Made by a program: the position numbers and the translations under genes. This document shows positions 57,901-62,344 of a DNA stretch of 64,000 nt, in pieces. Origin of the DNA: Periplaneta americana (lineage: Eukaryota > Arthropoda > Insecta > Blattodea > Blattidae). The stretch covers positions 88,054,606-88,118,605 of the forward strand of contig NC_091132.1 in the NCBI RefSeq assembly GCF_040183065.1, given 5' to 3'. The stretch's first letter is position 1. Every line of letters starts with the position of its first letter. The notes below the pieces were generated by a model that saw nothing but the letters and a program-made list of their open reading frames with translations, made no database searches and was not told where the DNA came from.

Positions 57901-60072
57901 AGGAAACACAGGGGTTTTCTTCGGGTATTCCAGATCCCTAGTGACTATCCAACAATTAATGCATCATCATCATTAACATCATTCAGAGTAGATCCACCAC
58001 CTATGGTACACACTGGATAGTCTCTGACAAACTAACTAGCCAATGTTAGCAACATCCATAGACTAGGGATGACAAGTTAAGGTCTCTTCCACTTAACAAA
58101 AAATTCTAAACCAACATAACACATGGTACATACATACCATACTCCAATATATCGATCGTCTAGTTCAAAAGTGCGACAACTAAAAAAAAAAACAAGTTTT
58201 GAGATATCTTCAGTTCAGTGGCGGCACCTGCATATTTCTTAAGAGGAGGAAAGAAGTTAACAGCGCAAAATGACACCTTCTTGAGAGAAATATGCTACAA
58301 ATGAGTCTACATGCATATATGTCACACAAGGTAGTGTTAGGGTTGGCCTTCTCTTTCGTATAGCAATAATCTGTTCTTGTAAACTGAGTTTCCTAAATTG
58401 TCCAAATATGTTTTCACTTCCATTCATTGGTGGATAATTGCACAAATTAACAATTACAAGGAAATTCACAAACTCGCAGCATTTTTAGCAAACACTACAG
58501 CATCACACATGTTGGTAGAGACTAGCTACTAACATATAACCAGACCCATTTTACGGAAGTGGGAATGAGAAATAATCTGTTATGAAAGCGAGAACACTGC
58601 ACTCACTCACATGGTCTGTGTTGCTACATGTACATTTTACAAGTTTGAAGAATGTCAGTTCTTGTAAAGTCATACTACCATTATTGCTCAAAGCTACAGG
58701 TAGCCGATTAATTTTTTTGTGTTAAAAATAATGTAGTTTGGAGTACTTTCAATTTCAAATATATTTGTACAAAACTGACAACTTGGCTGTTGTCCTATCT
58801 AGTAGACAATGAATGGAAGTGAATTTCAGGGGCCAAAAAGATCTGCGATACTAACGTAGATCTACTTCCTCTTTGTTTTATATAAATCTAACTTCAATTT
58901 TCAGATATCTTCGAAAGTTTCAAACCATGAGTAGTAGCTTATATAAAATGCAATGAATAATATATTTTGATTTATGATTTTAAAAAAGTTTATATGATGT
59001 CTTTCATAGCTTTGCGTTAAAACTGTTTTTATTTTGCCTCCTCCCTTCCCTCCCCCCAGAAACCGCCACTGCTTCAGTTGAAAGTTGCAAATAAATTACT
59101 TAGAAAGGAACAGAGTTCTGGTTCATAACCGCGACAATTAGAAATGAGTCAGTATTCAGGACGAGTTTATCACAATCTTCCAGTTCATTATTAATACATT
59201 TCGAAATGTACTAATAATGAATTAGTAAAGTCCATAGTTATAATTATTTCTAAAGCAGTTTATTTAGTTTCTTTTCTTTTTGGTTGTAAATATGACTTAT
59301 CTCACTGAATCGGAAAGAGTTCCAAAAGGGGCTTTCAGTAGTATAAATAACTAAAAAATGGCAATTTTTTAGTTGTTGCACTTCTGAACTGGATGATCGA
59401 TATGTTCATCTCGATAATGCTTAAATGCATTACCGTATATAGGTCAAACAGCTTAAAAAGTTGTTACTGAAATAAAAAAAAACAATTCTTCTGTTTTTCC
59501 ACTTTACTAATGGCCCATTAAAACAAGTATATATGTGCATTTGTTAGTAAATTAGTGCATTAAGGTAGTGAACAGTTATCAATGAATACTTTTTAAATTG
59601 TCTTAGCTATCAATAAAATTTGAATTCAAAATATGTGATTACTGCAGGAAAAGGGTGGCATGCACTTTATAAGACTAGAGCTGCCAAAGCTTCAAATTTG
59701 CCTCTGGATATAAGAAAAATTTTTAAGTCCTATGGAGTAGAAAAGCTTCATCTTTTTCTTTTAAGAATTCTTCATATGCTGTGTGAAATGTACATAATCC
59801 AAATTCACTCATGTAAGTTATATTTAACATAATCACCTGCTCTGTGCTGTTCTGTGACCGCAGACTCATCTACACCTAGCAACATAGCCAAAACGCGATC
59901 TGGATGCAACAAACGACCTAAAGTCGTGGCAGGTCCCGGATTTTCATATATATGATGCAAAAATTGTGGACAGAGAATGACAATCTGAAGCTTCACATTC
60001 ATCATCCTCTCTTCGTTCGCAAGCGGCAGTACTTGGGGTCCGACTATGTCCTCCAGACCCACACACATGATC
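19632..60072 (-). CDS. stumps: stumps (Dof) FGF-receptor adaptor, 16 exons, 5' end missing
   Basis: Cytoplasmic adaptor of the Dof/BCAP/BANK family. In Drosophila, stumps acts downstream of the FGF receptors in mesoderm and tracheal cell migration (family knowledge). Sixteen exons read on the minus strand join with matching phases at all 15 junctions and give 853 residues plus a stop. Approximate residues in this partial protein: TIR-like end 1-78, DBB region 79-278, ankyrin region 279-342, tyrosine motifs 343-419, serine/proline linker 420-474, coiled coil 475-571, Ser-rich 572-642, second tyrosine/proline part 643-853. Exons are 59837-60072, 55386-55555, 54233-54377, 52713-52864, 47869-48001, 47103-47293, 46499-46568, 42348-42509, 42076-42240, 38135-38307, 36424-36541, 32023-32145, 31349-31440, 28202-28387, 22364-22466 and 19632-19975. 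The first exon begins at the third base of a codon, so at least one upstream exon is missing. Vertebrate PIK3AP1/BANK1 share the layout, but in insects stumps is the expected member. Confidence 0.87.
20505..20755 (+). repeat. tRNA-derived SINE in last stumps intron
   Basis: Same family as 18568-18823: TTAGCGCGTTTGGCCGCGAA, GGTTCGAATCC, TTTTCCCTCAACCCAATATG, tail with GACGCTAAATAAGC and an A-rich end. Confidence 0.85.
20828..20939 (-). repeat. I-type LINE, 5'-truncated 3' end
   Basis: Reads GTTGTTGTTTTCTAATGCCA then TTTGACCTCTTGCACTTC in inverse orientation, identical in layout to the 3' end of the LINEs at 24606 and 44331. Confidence 0.8.
21391..21930 (-). pseudogene. DUF7869-type (RNase H-like) protein, C-terminal fragment
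   Basis: Minus-strand frames read [20 protein letters not shown] (frame change near 21835), then [18 protein letters not shown] and [18 protein letters not shown]. The HS-LP-DRxF...PEEW order is what I associate with a large arthropod family of uncharacterised, probably transposon-derived proteins (DUF7869-like). It lies inside the last stumps intron and joins no exon phase. The fold assignment is from memory. Confidence 0.5.
22364..22466 (-). CDS. stumps: stumps exon O: short linker exon
   Basis: Acceptor TTCAG, donor GTAAGT; phase 0 to phase 1. Translation begins [20 protein letters not shown] and ends NSITKPG, with the last glycine split across the intron. Proline-rich at its start. No domain; placed by splice sites and phase. 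Confidence 0.8.
22765..22862 (+). repeat. Direct repeat inside the mariner end
   Basis: GTACGATAAAAACATAAAA occurs twice, with AAAGCG and TAATATG before it each time. Confidence 0.8.
22865..23966 (-). pseudogene. Mariner-type transposase, broken
   Basis: From the N-terminus: [20 protein letters not shown] (HTH), [20 protein letters not shown] (second HTH region), [34 protein letters not shown], then a lost or scrambled block around the first catalytic Asp, [18 protein letters not shown], and [20 protein letters not shown] with the last acidic site. Frame breaks near 23690, 23400 and 23110. It also carries a short QSVQSVQSV repetition at the end of the second frame. Confidence 0.82.
24606..25375 (-). 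pseudogene. I-type LINE 3' part with RNase H
   Basis: Minus-strand: [20 protein letters not shown] (RNase H Asp), [20 protein letters not shown] with ALAKKG, then [20 protein letters not shown] and [18 protein letters not shown]. The last part is a CCHC-like zinc motif (C-x2-C...H...C) common at the C-terminus of I/Jockey-like LINEs. 3' tail CTGGCATTAGAAAACAACAA. Frame breaks near 25240 and 24900. Confidence 0.8.
25705..26231. mobile_element. TIR element, non-autonomous
   Basis: Ends AGTGTATTCCGAATCTCACC and, inverted, AGCGTATTCCGAATCTCACC. Further inside, GATGACGTCATTGATG and GATGTCATTGATG are related. No transposase is visible. The target duplication is unclear, so no superfamily is assigned. 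Confidence 0.75.
26730..27709 (+). mobile_element. Tigger/pogo element with CENP-B-like HTH
   Basis: Ends TACAGTAAAACCTCGATAAG and, inverted, TACAGTAAAACCCCGATAAG, bordered by TA. It lies inside the Tc1-like MITE. It keeps an HTH-encoding start but lacks the DDE part. Confidence 0.88.
27218..27484 (+). pseudogene. CENP-B/pogo N-terminal HTH fragment
   Basis: From the methionine at 27218: [20 protein letters not shown] and [20 protein letters not shown], the first HTH of Tigger/CENP-B-type transposases, with KLEIL and LGIP...L as typical features. It ends in a run of Phe from poly-T, without a catalytic domain. Confidence 0.8.
27946..28142 (-). repeat. tRNA-derived SINE next to stumps exon N
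   Basis: On the minus strand, TATTAGCCAAATGGCTAGAA (A box), CCCGGGTTCAAATTC (B box), then a body with GACAAAGACGGTGTTTGG. It ends about 60 bp from the exon donor at 28201. Confidence 0.6.
28202..28387 (-). CDS. stumps: stumps exon N: third YxxPP motif
   Basis: Acceptor TTTTTCCTTCCAG, donor GTAATA; phase 0 at both ends (62 codons). Contains [20 protein letters not shown] and [20 protein letters not shown] repeats the YxxPPxxR pattern of exon H. A tRNA-derived SINE lies only about 60 bp downstream in the intron (about 27946-28142). Confidence 0.86.
28565..28690 (+). repeat. Left end of a hAT-like repeat related to 17815-18941
   Basis: TAAGGCTACCAGATGTCCCC with GGGACAGTCCCTG nearby parallels TAGGCTGACCAGACATCCCC with GGGGCAGTCCCCGG at 17815. 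No right end was found. Confidence 0.45.
29045..29460 (-). pseudogene. Penelope-like retroelement fragment with GIY-YIG start
   Basis: Minus-strand frames read [38 protein letters not shown], and after a frame change [20 protein letters not shown], then [20 protein letters not shown]. The RT tail (VHRL...NGY) followed by GVYKL...FYIGQTG is the RT to GIY-YIG endonuclease order of Penelope-like elements. Confidence 0.72.
29764..30440. mobile_element. TIR element of about 0.68 kb
   Basis: ATGTTGCTGGATGTGTAAAC at 29764 has its exact inverse at 30421-30440 (GTTTACACATCCAGCAACAT), and the following GATTGTATAC also recurs inverted. No ORF with motifs inside. Confidence 0.65.
31349..31440 (-). CDS. 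stumps: stumps exon M: conserved Ser-rich block
   Basis: Acceptor CTGATTATAG, donor GTATAA; phase 1 to phase 0. Contains [17 protein letters not shown] and [10 protein letters not shown]. The serine-rich block followed by an acidic stretch is a likely phosphorylated linker. The exon is small (92 bp) but both phases match. Confidence 0.84.
32023..32145 (-). CDS. stumps: stumps exon L: Ser/Gly-rich linker
   Basis: Acceptor TTCTTCATAG, donor GTGAGT; phase 1 to phase 1. Contains [18 protein letters not shown] and [13 protein letters not shown]. Low-complexity linker with no domain; supported by splice sites and phase continuity with both neighbours. Confidence 0.8.
32291..32611. mobile_element. 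MITE with about 70-bp inverted repeats
   Basis: The left arm (CAGTCTATGACTTAACATAC, then AATATTTAAGGAATAGTTCC) is repeated inverted at 32535-32600 with few mismatches. About 160 bp lie between. Confidence 0.85.
32880..33028 (+). repeat. tRNA-SINE, partial copy 1 of a pair
   Basis: CATCAGCACGTAGAGCTGAA, GGGTTCAAATCC and body GAATATCTGCATGGAAACAT ending in TTCGGTACATTAAATATAT. Lacks the start of the tRNA-like head. Confidence 0.8.
33205..33382 (+). repeat. tRNA-SINE, copy 2 of a pair
   Basis: Head GTGTGGCTTAGTGGATAAAG (A box), TCAGCACGTAGAGCTGA (anticodon arm), GGGTTCAAACCCC (B box), then the same body as copy 1. About 175 bp with GGCCAATCAGTCACTC separate the pair. Confidence 0.82.
33383..36423. 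other. stumps intron; SINE remnant only
   Basis: 34280-34410 resembles the body of the 18568 SINE in inverse orientation (AATTACCCAGCAATT; AACCCTAACCAG). A short ATGC repeat lies at about 34780-34799. Otherwise nothing supported. Confidence 0.45.
36424..36541 (-). CDS. stumps: stumps exon K: coiled coil, second part
   Basis: Acceptor TATTTTGCAG, donor GTTAAT; phase 0 to phase 1. Contains [20 protein letters not shown] followed by [13 protein letters not shown]. It is a highly charged heptad helix followed by a basic patch. Dof-family proteins use a coiled coil here for self-association (family knowledge). Confidence 0.87.
37051..37466. mobile_element. Tigger/pogo-type MITE
   Basis: Ends CAGTAGAGCATCGATTATCT and, inverted, CAGTAGAGCATCGATTACAC, with TA on both sides. 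No transposase. Confidence 0.85.
37480..37560 (+). repeat. Jockey-like LINE 3'-end fragment
   Basis: ACTGACGATTCCAGGAATAC, TTGTAATTCTATCGGTTAAT and AAAGATCTAATC match the 3' ends at 43850-43920 and 46270-46345. Confidence 0.6.
38135..38307 (-). CDS. stumps: stumps exon J: coiled-coil region, first part
   Basis: Acceptor TTTATTTAG, donor GTAATG; phase 1 to phase 0. Contains [32 protein letters not shown] and RQSFKDKQ. This conserved amphipathic helix is found after the tyrosine cluster in Dof/BCAP proteins. The exon ends exactly at a glutamine codon and continues as helix in the next exon. Confidence 0.88.
39139..39372 (+). pseudogene. hAT (ZMYM1-like) transposase fragment
   Basis: 77 residues with [20 protein letters not shown] and [20 protein letters not shown]. 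The E(F/Y)xFxLxxFxxI stretch after a helix is typical of the middle of ZMYM-like hAT transposases (from memory). The rest is lost. Confidence 0.5.
39390..39424. repeat. (TA)n microsatellite
   Basis: About 14 TA units after a short TG run. Confidence 0.9.
39487..39650 (-). repeat. SINE fragment inside the hAT element
   Basis: TTTTATTTAACGACACTCGC, ATCAGCGTCGCCGG and CCAGTAAATCTACTGACATG match the SINE at 41434-41610. Confidence 0.7.
39728..41020. other. stumps intron, no gene seen
   Basis: 40560-40740 resembles 61010-61140 (TGTCAGTGTTGCCACATTAG then AAAGTTCG), a shared repeat of unknown class. Otherwise nothing supported. Confidence 0.5.
41021..41085. repeat. (CA/CG)n-rich tract
   Basis: Alternating purine-pyrimidine run of CACG and CGCA units. 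Confidence 0.85.
41198..41296. repeat. (AAAT)n microsatellite
   Basis: About 20 AAAT units with a few AAAC interruptions. Confidence 0.9.
41434..41610 (-). repeat. tRNA-derived SINE
   Basis: On the minus strand, CTGGGTGGCTCAGTTGGTAA (A box) and GGTTTCGATCCC (B box), followed by a CATGTCAGTAGATTTACTGG body. Same family as 39487-39650. Confidence 0.8.
41764..41884. repeat. (GAT)n/(GGT)n microsatellite
   Basis: Imperfect trinucleotide run; it explains the long Met/Ile open frames across it. Confidence 0.9.
42076..42240 (-). CDS. stumps: stumps exon I: Ser/Pro linker, ending at a GC donor
   Basis: Acceptor TTTTTCAG; phase 1 to phase 1. Contains [18 protein letters not shown] and [10 protein letters not shown]. 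The two SxDSL units are noticeable. The exon ends TCAG followed by GCAAGT, the standard form of a GC-AG intron donor. Nearby GT alternatives either break the phase of the next exon or have a poor consensus. Confidence 0.85.
42348..42509 (-). CDS. stumps: stumps exon H: repeated YQxPPTAR motifs and YMEM
   Basis: Acceptor TTTGTTGCAG, donor GTCAGT; phase 1 to phase 1. Contains [29 protein letters not shown] and GYMEMHPA. The two YQ(V/I)PPTAR units are near-identical and fit YxxP docking sites for SH2 adaptors such as Crk or Nck. YMEM is a strong p85 (PI3K) site. The intron to the next exon is only 107 bp, the shortest in the gene. Confidence 0.88.
42510..44119. other. stumps intron; LINE 3' tail at its end
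   Basis: 43846-43920 carries a Jockey-like 3' end (TGACGATGTCATGAATTTGT; CTAATAAACATCTTATC). The rest is AT-rich without features. Confidence 0.5.
44120..46345 (+). pseudogene. Jockey-like LINE fragment split by another LINE
   Basis: Before the insertion the frame reads [19 protein letters not shown] and [20 protein letters not shown], the region after the catalytic domain of a reverse transcriptase. After the insertion the strand continues to a typical 3' end at 46270-46345 (TTGATGATGCCATGAAAGTT, TTGTAATTCCTACGGCTAAT). Many stops. Confidence 0.7.
44331..45222 (-). mobile_element. Internally deleted I-type LINE, 892 bp, exact target duplication
   Basis: TTTCTTGCAAAATAT stands at both 44316-44330 and 45223-45237. 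On the minus strand the element starts CAGTATTTGTCGAATACAGG, has a non-coding 5' part of about 570 bp, jumps near 44645 to the end of the LINE ORF, and ends CTGGCATTAGAAAACAACAA. The ORF end includes [20 protein letters not shown] and [20 protein letters not shown] and RNase H are missing. Confidence 0.85.
46499..46568 (-). CDS. stumps: stumps exon G: short exon with a YxxM motif
   Basis: A 70-bp exon, entering phase 0 after GGGCAG and leaving phase 1 at GTGAGT. Translation contains [22 protein letters not shown] fits the YxxM consensus bound by the SH2 domains of the PI3-kinase p85 subunit once phosphorylated (motif knowledge; use here is inferred). Its phase fits both neighbours exactly. 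Confidence 0.82.
47103..47293 (-). CDS. stumps: stumps exon F: ankyrin-repeat region
   Basis: Acceptor ATGGAAACAG-type 'CCATAG', donor GTAACT; enters phase 1, leaves phase 0. The start [20 protein letters not shown] and the later [19 protein letters not shown] are two ankyrin-like units ([30 protein letters not shown]). Ankyrin repeats in this position are typical of Dof, BCAP and BANK. The strict TPLHxAA consensus is kept as TLLHFAA. Confidence 0.91.
47483..47798. mobile_element. Foldback MITE with arms of about 135 bp
   Basis: Arms 47483-47616 and 47661-47798 are nearly perfect inverse copies (for example ACCTTGTTTACATGTTTCGA and GCGCCTCTTGTTTTGTTTCC). The loop is about 44 bp. It lies in the 575-bp intron between stumps exons E and F. 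Confidence 0.92.
47869..48001 (-). CDS. stumps: stumps exon E: linker between DBB and ankyrin region
   Basis: Acceptor TTGTTGCAG, donor GTAAGT; enters phase 0, leaves phase 1. Translation includes [20 protein letters not shown] and [10 protein letters not shown]. It covers the helical end of the DBB region and the linker into the ankyrin repeats. A 316-bp foldback MITE lies only about 70 bp downstream of this exon in the transcript (47483-47798). Confidence 0.88.
48002..50489. other. stumps intron, no gene seen
   Basis: Contains a GGT/GAT-rich patch at about 49660-49780 and a weak short inverted repeat (TTTTTTAGACAGTC) at about 48930 and 49240. Nothing else supported. Confidence 0.5.
50490..52490 (-). 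mobile_element. RTE-type LINE, 5'-truncated
   Basis: Reads on the minus strand from the linker after the (missing) endonuclease to an AGTA-repeat tail at about 50495-50515. Same orientation as stumps. Carries the reverse transcriptase described separately. Confidence 0.85.
50517..52464 (-). pseudogene. LINE reverse transcriptase, broken
   Basis: In order: [20 protein letters not shown] linker, [20 protein letters not shown] (RT motif 0/1), a stop near 51897, [20 protein letters not shown], frame shift near 51765, [27 protein letters not shown] (Asp of motif A), [14 protein letters not shown] (motif B), [12 protein letters not shown] (YADD box), then a shift near 51150 and [22 protein letters not shown] and [12 protein letters not shown] at the C-terminus. 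Right after YADD about six residues that sister copies carry seem to be missing. The AP endonuclease domain is absent. Confidence 0.88.
52713..52864 (-). CDS. stumps: stumps exon D: DBB domain, second half
   Basis: Acceptor ATGTTTCAG, donor GTATGT; enters phase 1, leaves phase 0. Contains [40 protein letters not shown] and EFMCQ. The strand pair followed by a helix ending in the NPLEFMCQ stretch is characteristic of DBB proteins. The next intron (48002-52712) carries a 2-kb RTE-type LINE in the same orientation, starting only about 220 bp from this exon. Confidence 0.9.
53403..54185 (+). mobile_element. hAT element with 8-bp target duplication
   Basis: TTTAAATT at 53395-53402 and 54186-54193. 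Ends CAGTGGCGAAGCT and inverse CAGTGGTAAAGCT. The inside has a frame starting [20 protein letters not shown] and later cysteine-bearing pieces ([25 protein letters not shown]) resembling a TTF-type zinc finger of hAT proteins. Truncated internally. Confidence 0.88.
54233..54377 (-). CDS. stumps: stumps exon C: DBB domain, first half
   Basis: Acceptor TTTCTTCCAG, donor GTATTG; enters phase 0, leaves phase 1. The reading [19 protein letters not shown] followed by [14 protein letters not shown] is the recognisable beta-strand core of the DBB domain, a homotypic and receptor-interaction module in Dof/BCAP/BANK proteins. The upstream intron is about 1 kb and contains a long CAT microsatellite. The downstream intron carries a hAT element with an intact 8-bp target duplication. 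Confidence 0.88.
54777..54901. repeat. (CAT)n microsatellite
   Basis: More than 20 CAT units at 54836-54901 plus a shorter run on the left. Confidence 0.92.
54902..55385. other. stumps intron, no feature
   Basis: AT-rich, nothing supported. Confidence 0.5.
55386..55555 (-). CDS. stumps: stumps exon B: TIR end to start of DBB region
   Basis: Acceptor TTGGCAG, donor GTGAGA; enters phase 1, leaves phase 0. Contains [19 protein letters not shown] and [12 protein letters not shown]. The segment up to [11 protein letters not shown] is the usual link into the DBB (Dof, BCAP, BANK) domain, whose beta-rich part follows directly in the next exon. Confidence 0.86.
55556..56924. other. stumps intron, no feature
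   Basis: AT-rich with a short TATACTATACTAT patch near 56765-56826. Nothing supported. Confidence 0.5.
56925..57320 (+). repeat. Diverged copy of the deleted LINE's 5' region
   Basis: GGTCCTCC, GGGGGTTGTG and TGATGTCCACTT line up in order with 60826-60905. More diverged than the other two copies. The 57138-57380 minus-strand frame is a chance frame in it. Confidence 0.5.
57538..57775. mobile_element. hAT-type MITE
   Basis: TCCTAAAC (57530-57537) and TTCTAAAC (57776-57783) flank ends CAGGGTTACAGAACTGG and inverse CAGGCTTGCAGAACAGG. 238 bp, non-coding. Confidence 0.8.
57787..57965 (+). repeat. tRNA-derived SINE
   Basis: CCACAGTGGCTCAGTTGTTA and GCGCTGG (A box), GGTTCAAATTC (B box), body AGGGGTTTTCTTCGGGTATT. 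Same family as 2215-2385. Confidence 0.78.
58149..59403. mobile_element. TIR element interrupted by a hAT
   Basis: Left end ATATCGATCGTCTAGTTCAA and inverted right end ATATCGATCATCCAGTTCAG, continuing with AGTGC(G/A)ACAACTAAAAAA; about 39 bp with four mismatches. No own ORF. Confidence 0.82.
58216..59071. mobile_element. hAT element nested in the 58149-59403 element
   Basis: CTTCAGTT at 58208-58215 and 59072-59079. Ends CAGTGGCGGCACC and inverse CAGTGGCGGTTTC. No intact transposase. Confidence 0.9.
59404..59836. other. stumps intron, no feature
   Basis: One short frame at 59620 without a recognisable motif. Confidence 0.5.
59837..60072 (-). CDS. stumps: stumps exon A: C-terminal part of TIR-like domain
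   Basis: Open from the acceptor (TTGCAG) to the donor GTGATT; enters in phase 2 and leaves in phase 1. The translation includes [28 protein letters not shown] and [14 protein letters not shown]. The hydrophobic strand followed by LCPQF matches the late strands of the TIR-like domain of BCAP/Dof proteins. The first half of that domain must come from an upstream exon not seen before 64000. It is separated from the next exon by a 4.3-kb intron that carries LINE, hAT and SINE insertions. Confidence 0.85.
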
Positions 60073-60340
60073 CTGCAACACAATCGGAACATCTAAATAA
60101 ATTACAAGATAAAAAACACCTAAATATTGTAAACATATTTCTTAAAATTAATGTTACAAGGGCACAAGTCAGATTTTTTTCAAAACTTGAATTTTTACGG
60201 GAATGGTCAATTATTCAGTTATTACATCTATCCATCCTACATTTTAAGCAATAAGATTACGTTATTTCTCATTTTCAAGCAATACTATTAAAATATCGAT
60301 ATAATATTAAAAGTTTGTAGTACAGTAAAATCCCTCGTAA

Positions 60341-60998
60341 GGCTGCAAAAAGGTATTTGTCGAATACAGGGGGGGGAGAGCCATTAATCCTTCCCATTGA
60401 AGGCTTTAAGGAACCAACCTGGACAAACACCCAATGTCCCATCCCTACCTTCCCGTGGTGCAGCTGTTAGTAAGCATAATTTTACAAGCTGAACTAAAGG
60501 GAGGGGCTACTCATCAATTAGCACTGGTCAGCTTGATGAGTCAATGACTGAATTTGGTATAATTTTTCTCTATTCAATACCTAATTCCCTCTTTACCCTT
60601 TCCTATCCAGCCTCTGAATGAACTCTTACTTTCTTAAACCCCGATGGCATTAGAGCATTTGAGGCCTAGGGGTTCACTTTCCTTCCTACCCTTTCTACTT
60701 TTCTGTTCCTAGTGCTGACCTGCTATGGCACTAAAATCGTACTCCAGTGGCTTAAGGAGGGAAAGCTGGTGATCAACAAGATCTCCCAGCTGGGTCCCGT
60801 GGATCCGTCGACCAACAGCAGGTGTGGTCCTCCAGACATTCTGGGGGTTGTGTGTGAATGAAGTAGCCACCAAAACGTTAAAATATGATGTTCACTTAAA
60901 TCGGCTACAACTTGCCATTTAATCTTTGAGAAATATTGGAGTGCAAGAGGTCAAATAACTTCATTGTCAAATGCCTGGCATTAGAAAACAACAACAAC
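60341..60998 (+). mobile_element. Internally deleted I-type LINE, second copy
   Basis: AAAATCCCTCGTAA (60327-60340) and AAAATCCCTCATAA (60999-61012) flank it. Same 5' region as 44331-45222 (TATTTGTCGAATACAGGGGG; GGGAGGGGCTACTCATCAAT) and the same tail (CTGGCATTAGAAAACAACAA), but only about 90 bp of the LINE 3' end follow the junction near 60920. Confidence 0.82.
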
Positions 60999-61442
60999 AA
61001 AATCCCTCATAACCAGCAACCAATTAACCCGCAAATCAAAACAACTGCTGGGCCAAAAAAAAAGTGAGATATTTAAATCTACCTCATTGCTACATACTAG
61101 GCTGTCAGTGTTGCCACATTAGAAAGTTCGTCAGTCTTGTTCTAAAAACCTTACAGATACAGAAAAAAATATCCTCTTTCAGAACTCACCAATTAACAGG
61201 GTTACTGAATGAGCTACATGAATGCGCAATGCCAATGAAACATTTTGTCATACCTCTAACATTTAATCTTTCCCCTCCTCTTTGTCTTAGATAAAAGATA
61301 CGGATTTTATAATTTTATTATGGACCAACAACTAGGTAACAAGAGGTATACAGGGTTGTTCCCGATCTCTGATAACGAATTTAAATGATGTCATGTGCGT
61401 CAGGAGTCACACGACAGCTGAACTATGGCGCAAGGTGACAGA

Positions 61443-61950
61443 CTAGTAGTGAGTGATCTCATAGTCAGAGTGCACGGTGACTCACAACAGAATTCCAAGA
61501 AAATCGAGCCTTTTTGGGAAGGGTACATTACGACCCTTTCCAATGCCAAATACAGTTAAGTGAAAATAAAAGAAGCCTGCAATAAACGAGGTTTCGTTAT
61601 TTCCAAGAAAGGCAGCTTCTGTGTACTTAATAAGATTGGTAAAGCTCGAATGGAATTATTTTGTATCATCTCGTTGGGTTCGGCGACTTGTGACGAGGGG
61701 TGGATTTGCTTGCTTTTTACATTCTGGAATTAATCCCATCCGAGCTTTGCCAGTCTTATTAGGTACACACAAGATGCCTTTCTTGGAAATAACGAAACCG
61801 CGTGTTTTGCAGGCTCCTATGATTTTCAAGTAACTATACTTGGCATCGGAAAGAGTTGTTATGTACCCCTCCCAAAAAGGCTCGATTTTCTTGGGCATTG
61901 CTACTATGATACACTGTGGACTCTGATTATGAAATCACTCGCTACTGATT
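61443..61950. mobile_element. Head-to-head foldback of a Tc1/mariner-type 5' half
   Basis: The arm from about 61443 to 61665 is repeated inverted from about 61950 back to 61735 (CAAGAAAATCGAGCCTTTTT; TAGTGAGTGATCTCATAGTC). The minus arm encodes PKKIEPFWEGYITTLSDAKY, KIIGACKTRGFVISKKGI and CVPNKTGKARMG, an HTH-like N-terminus of a Tc1/mariner-type transposase. The left arm encodes the same start with stops. Confidence 0.75.
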
Positions 61951-62344
61951 TTTAGTTAATATTACTAAATATTTGAGAAGCTTGTTTCCAAAACCTGCTA
62001 AACGACTTTTTTTTTTCTTTCAAATTTGAGTTAAGCACACCATTTTGTTCCCCTTTGGCTCTAGATTTAATTCTTTATAGTTTCCAAAATATACTTTTAC
62101 CCATGAAAACAGCATTTAAAGTCAGAGTTTACTACTATTTAATTTTACAGTTTATTTCCAAACCATACTAATAATAGTTTATTTCCAAAAGGGACTGAAA
62201 TATATATTTATGGGAGAGAACTCTTTGTTGTATATTTCCAAAACATACTAAAATCTTATTAACAGGAATAGTGTTTTACTTATGGTGAATTTTCATTTCG
62301 AAACTCAATCTGGATTTTGGATCTATGAAAACTGATGTTTGTAG

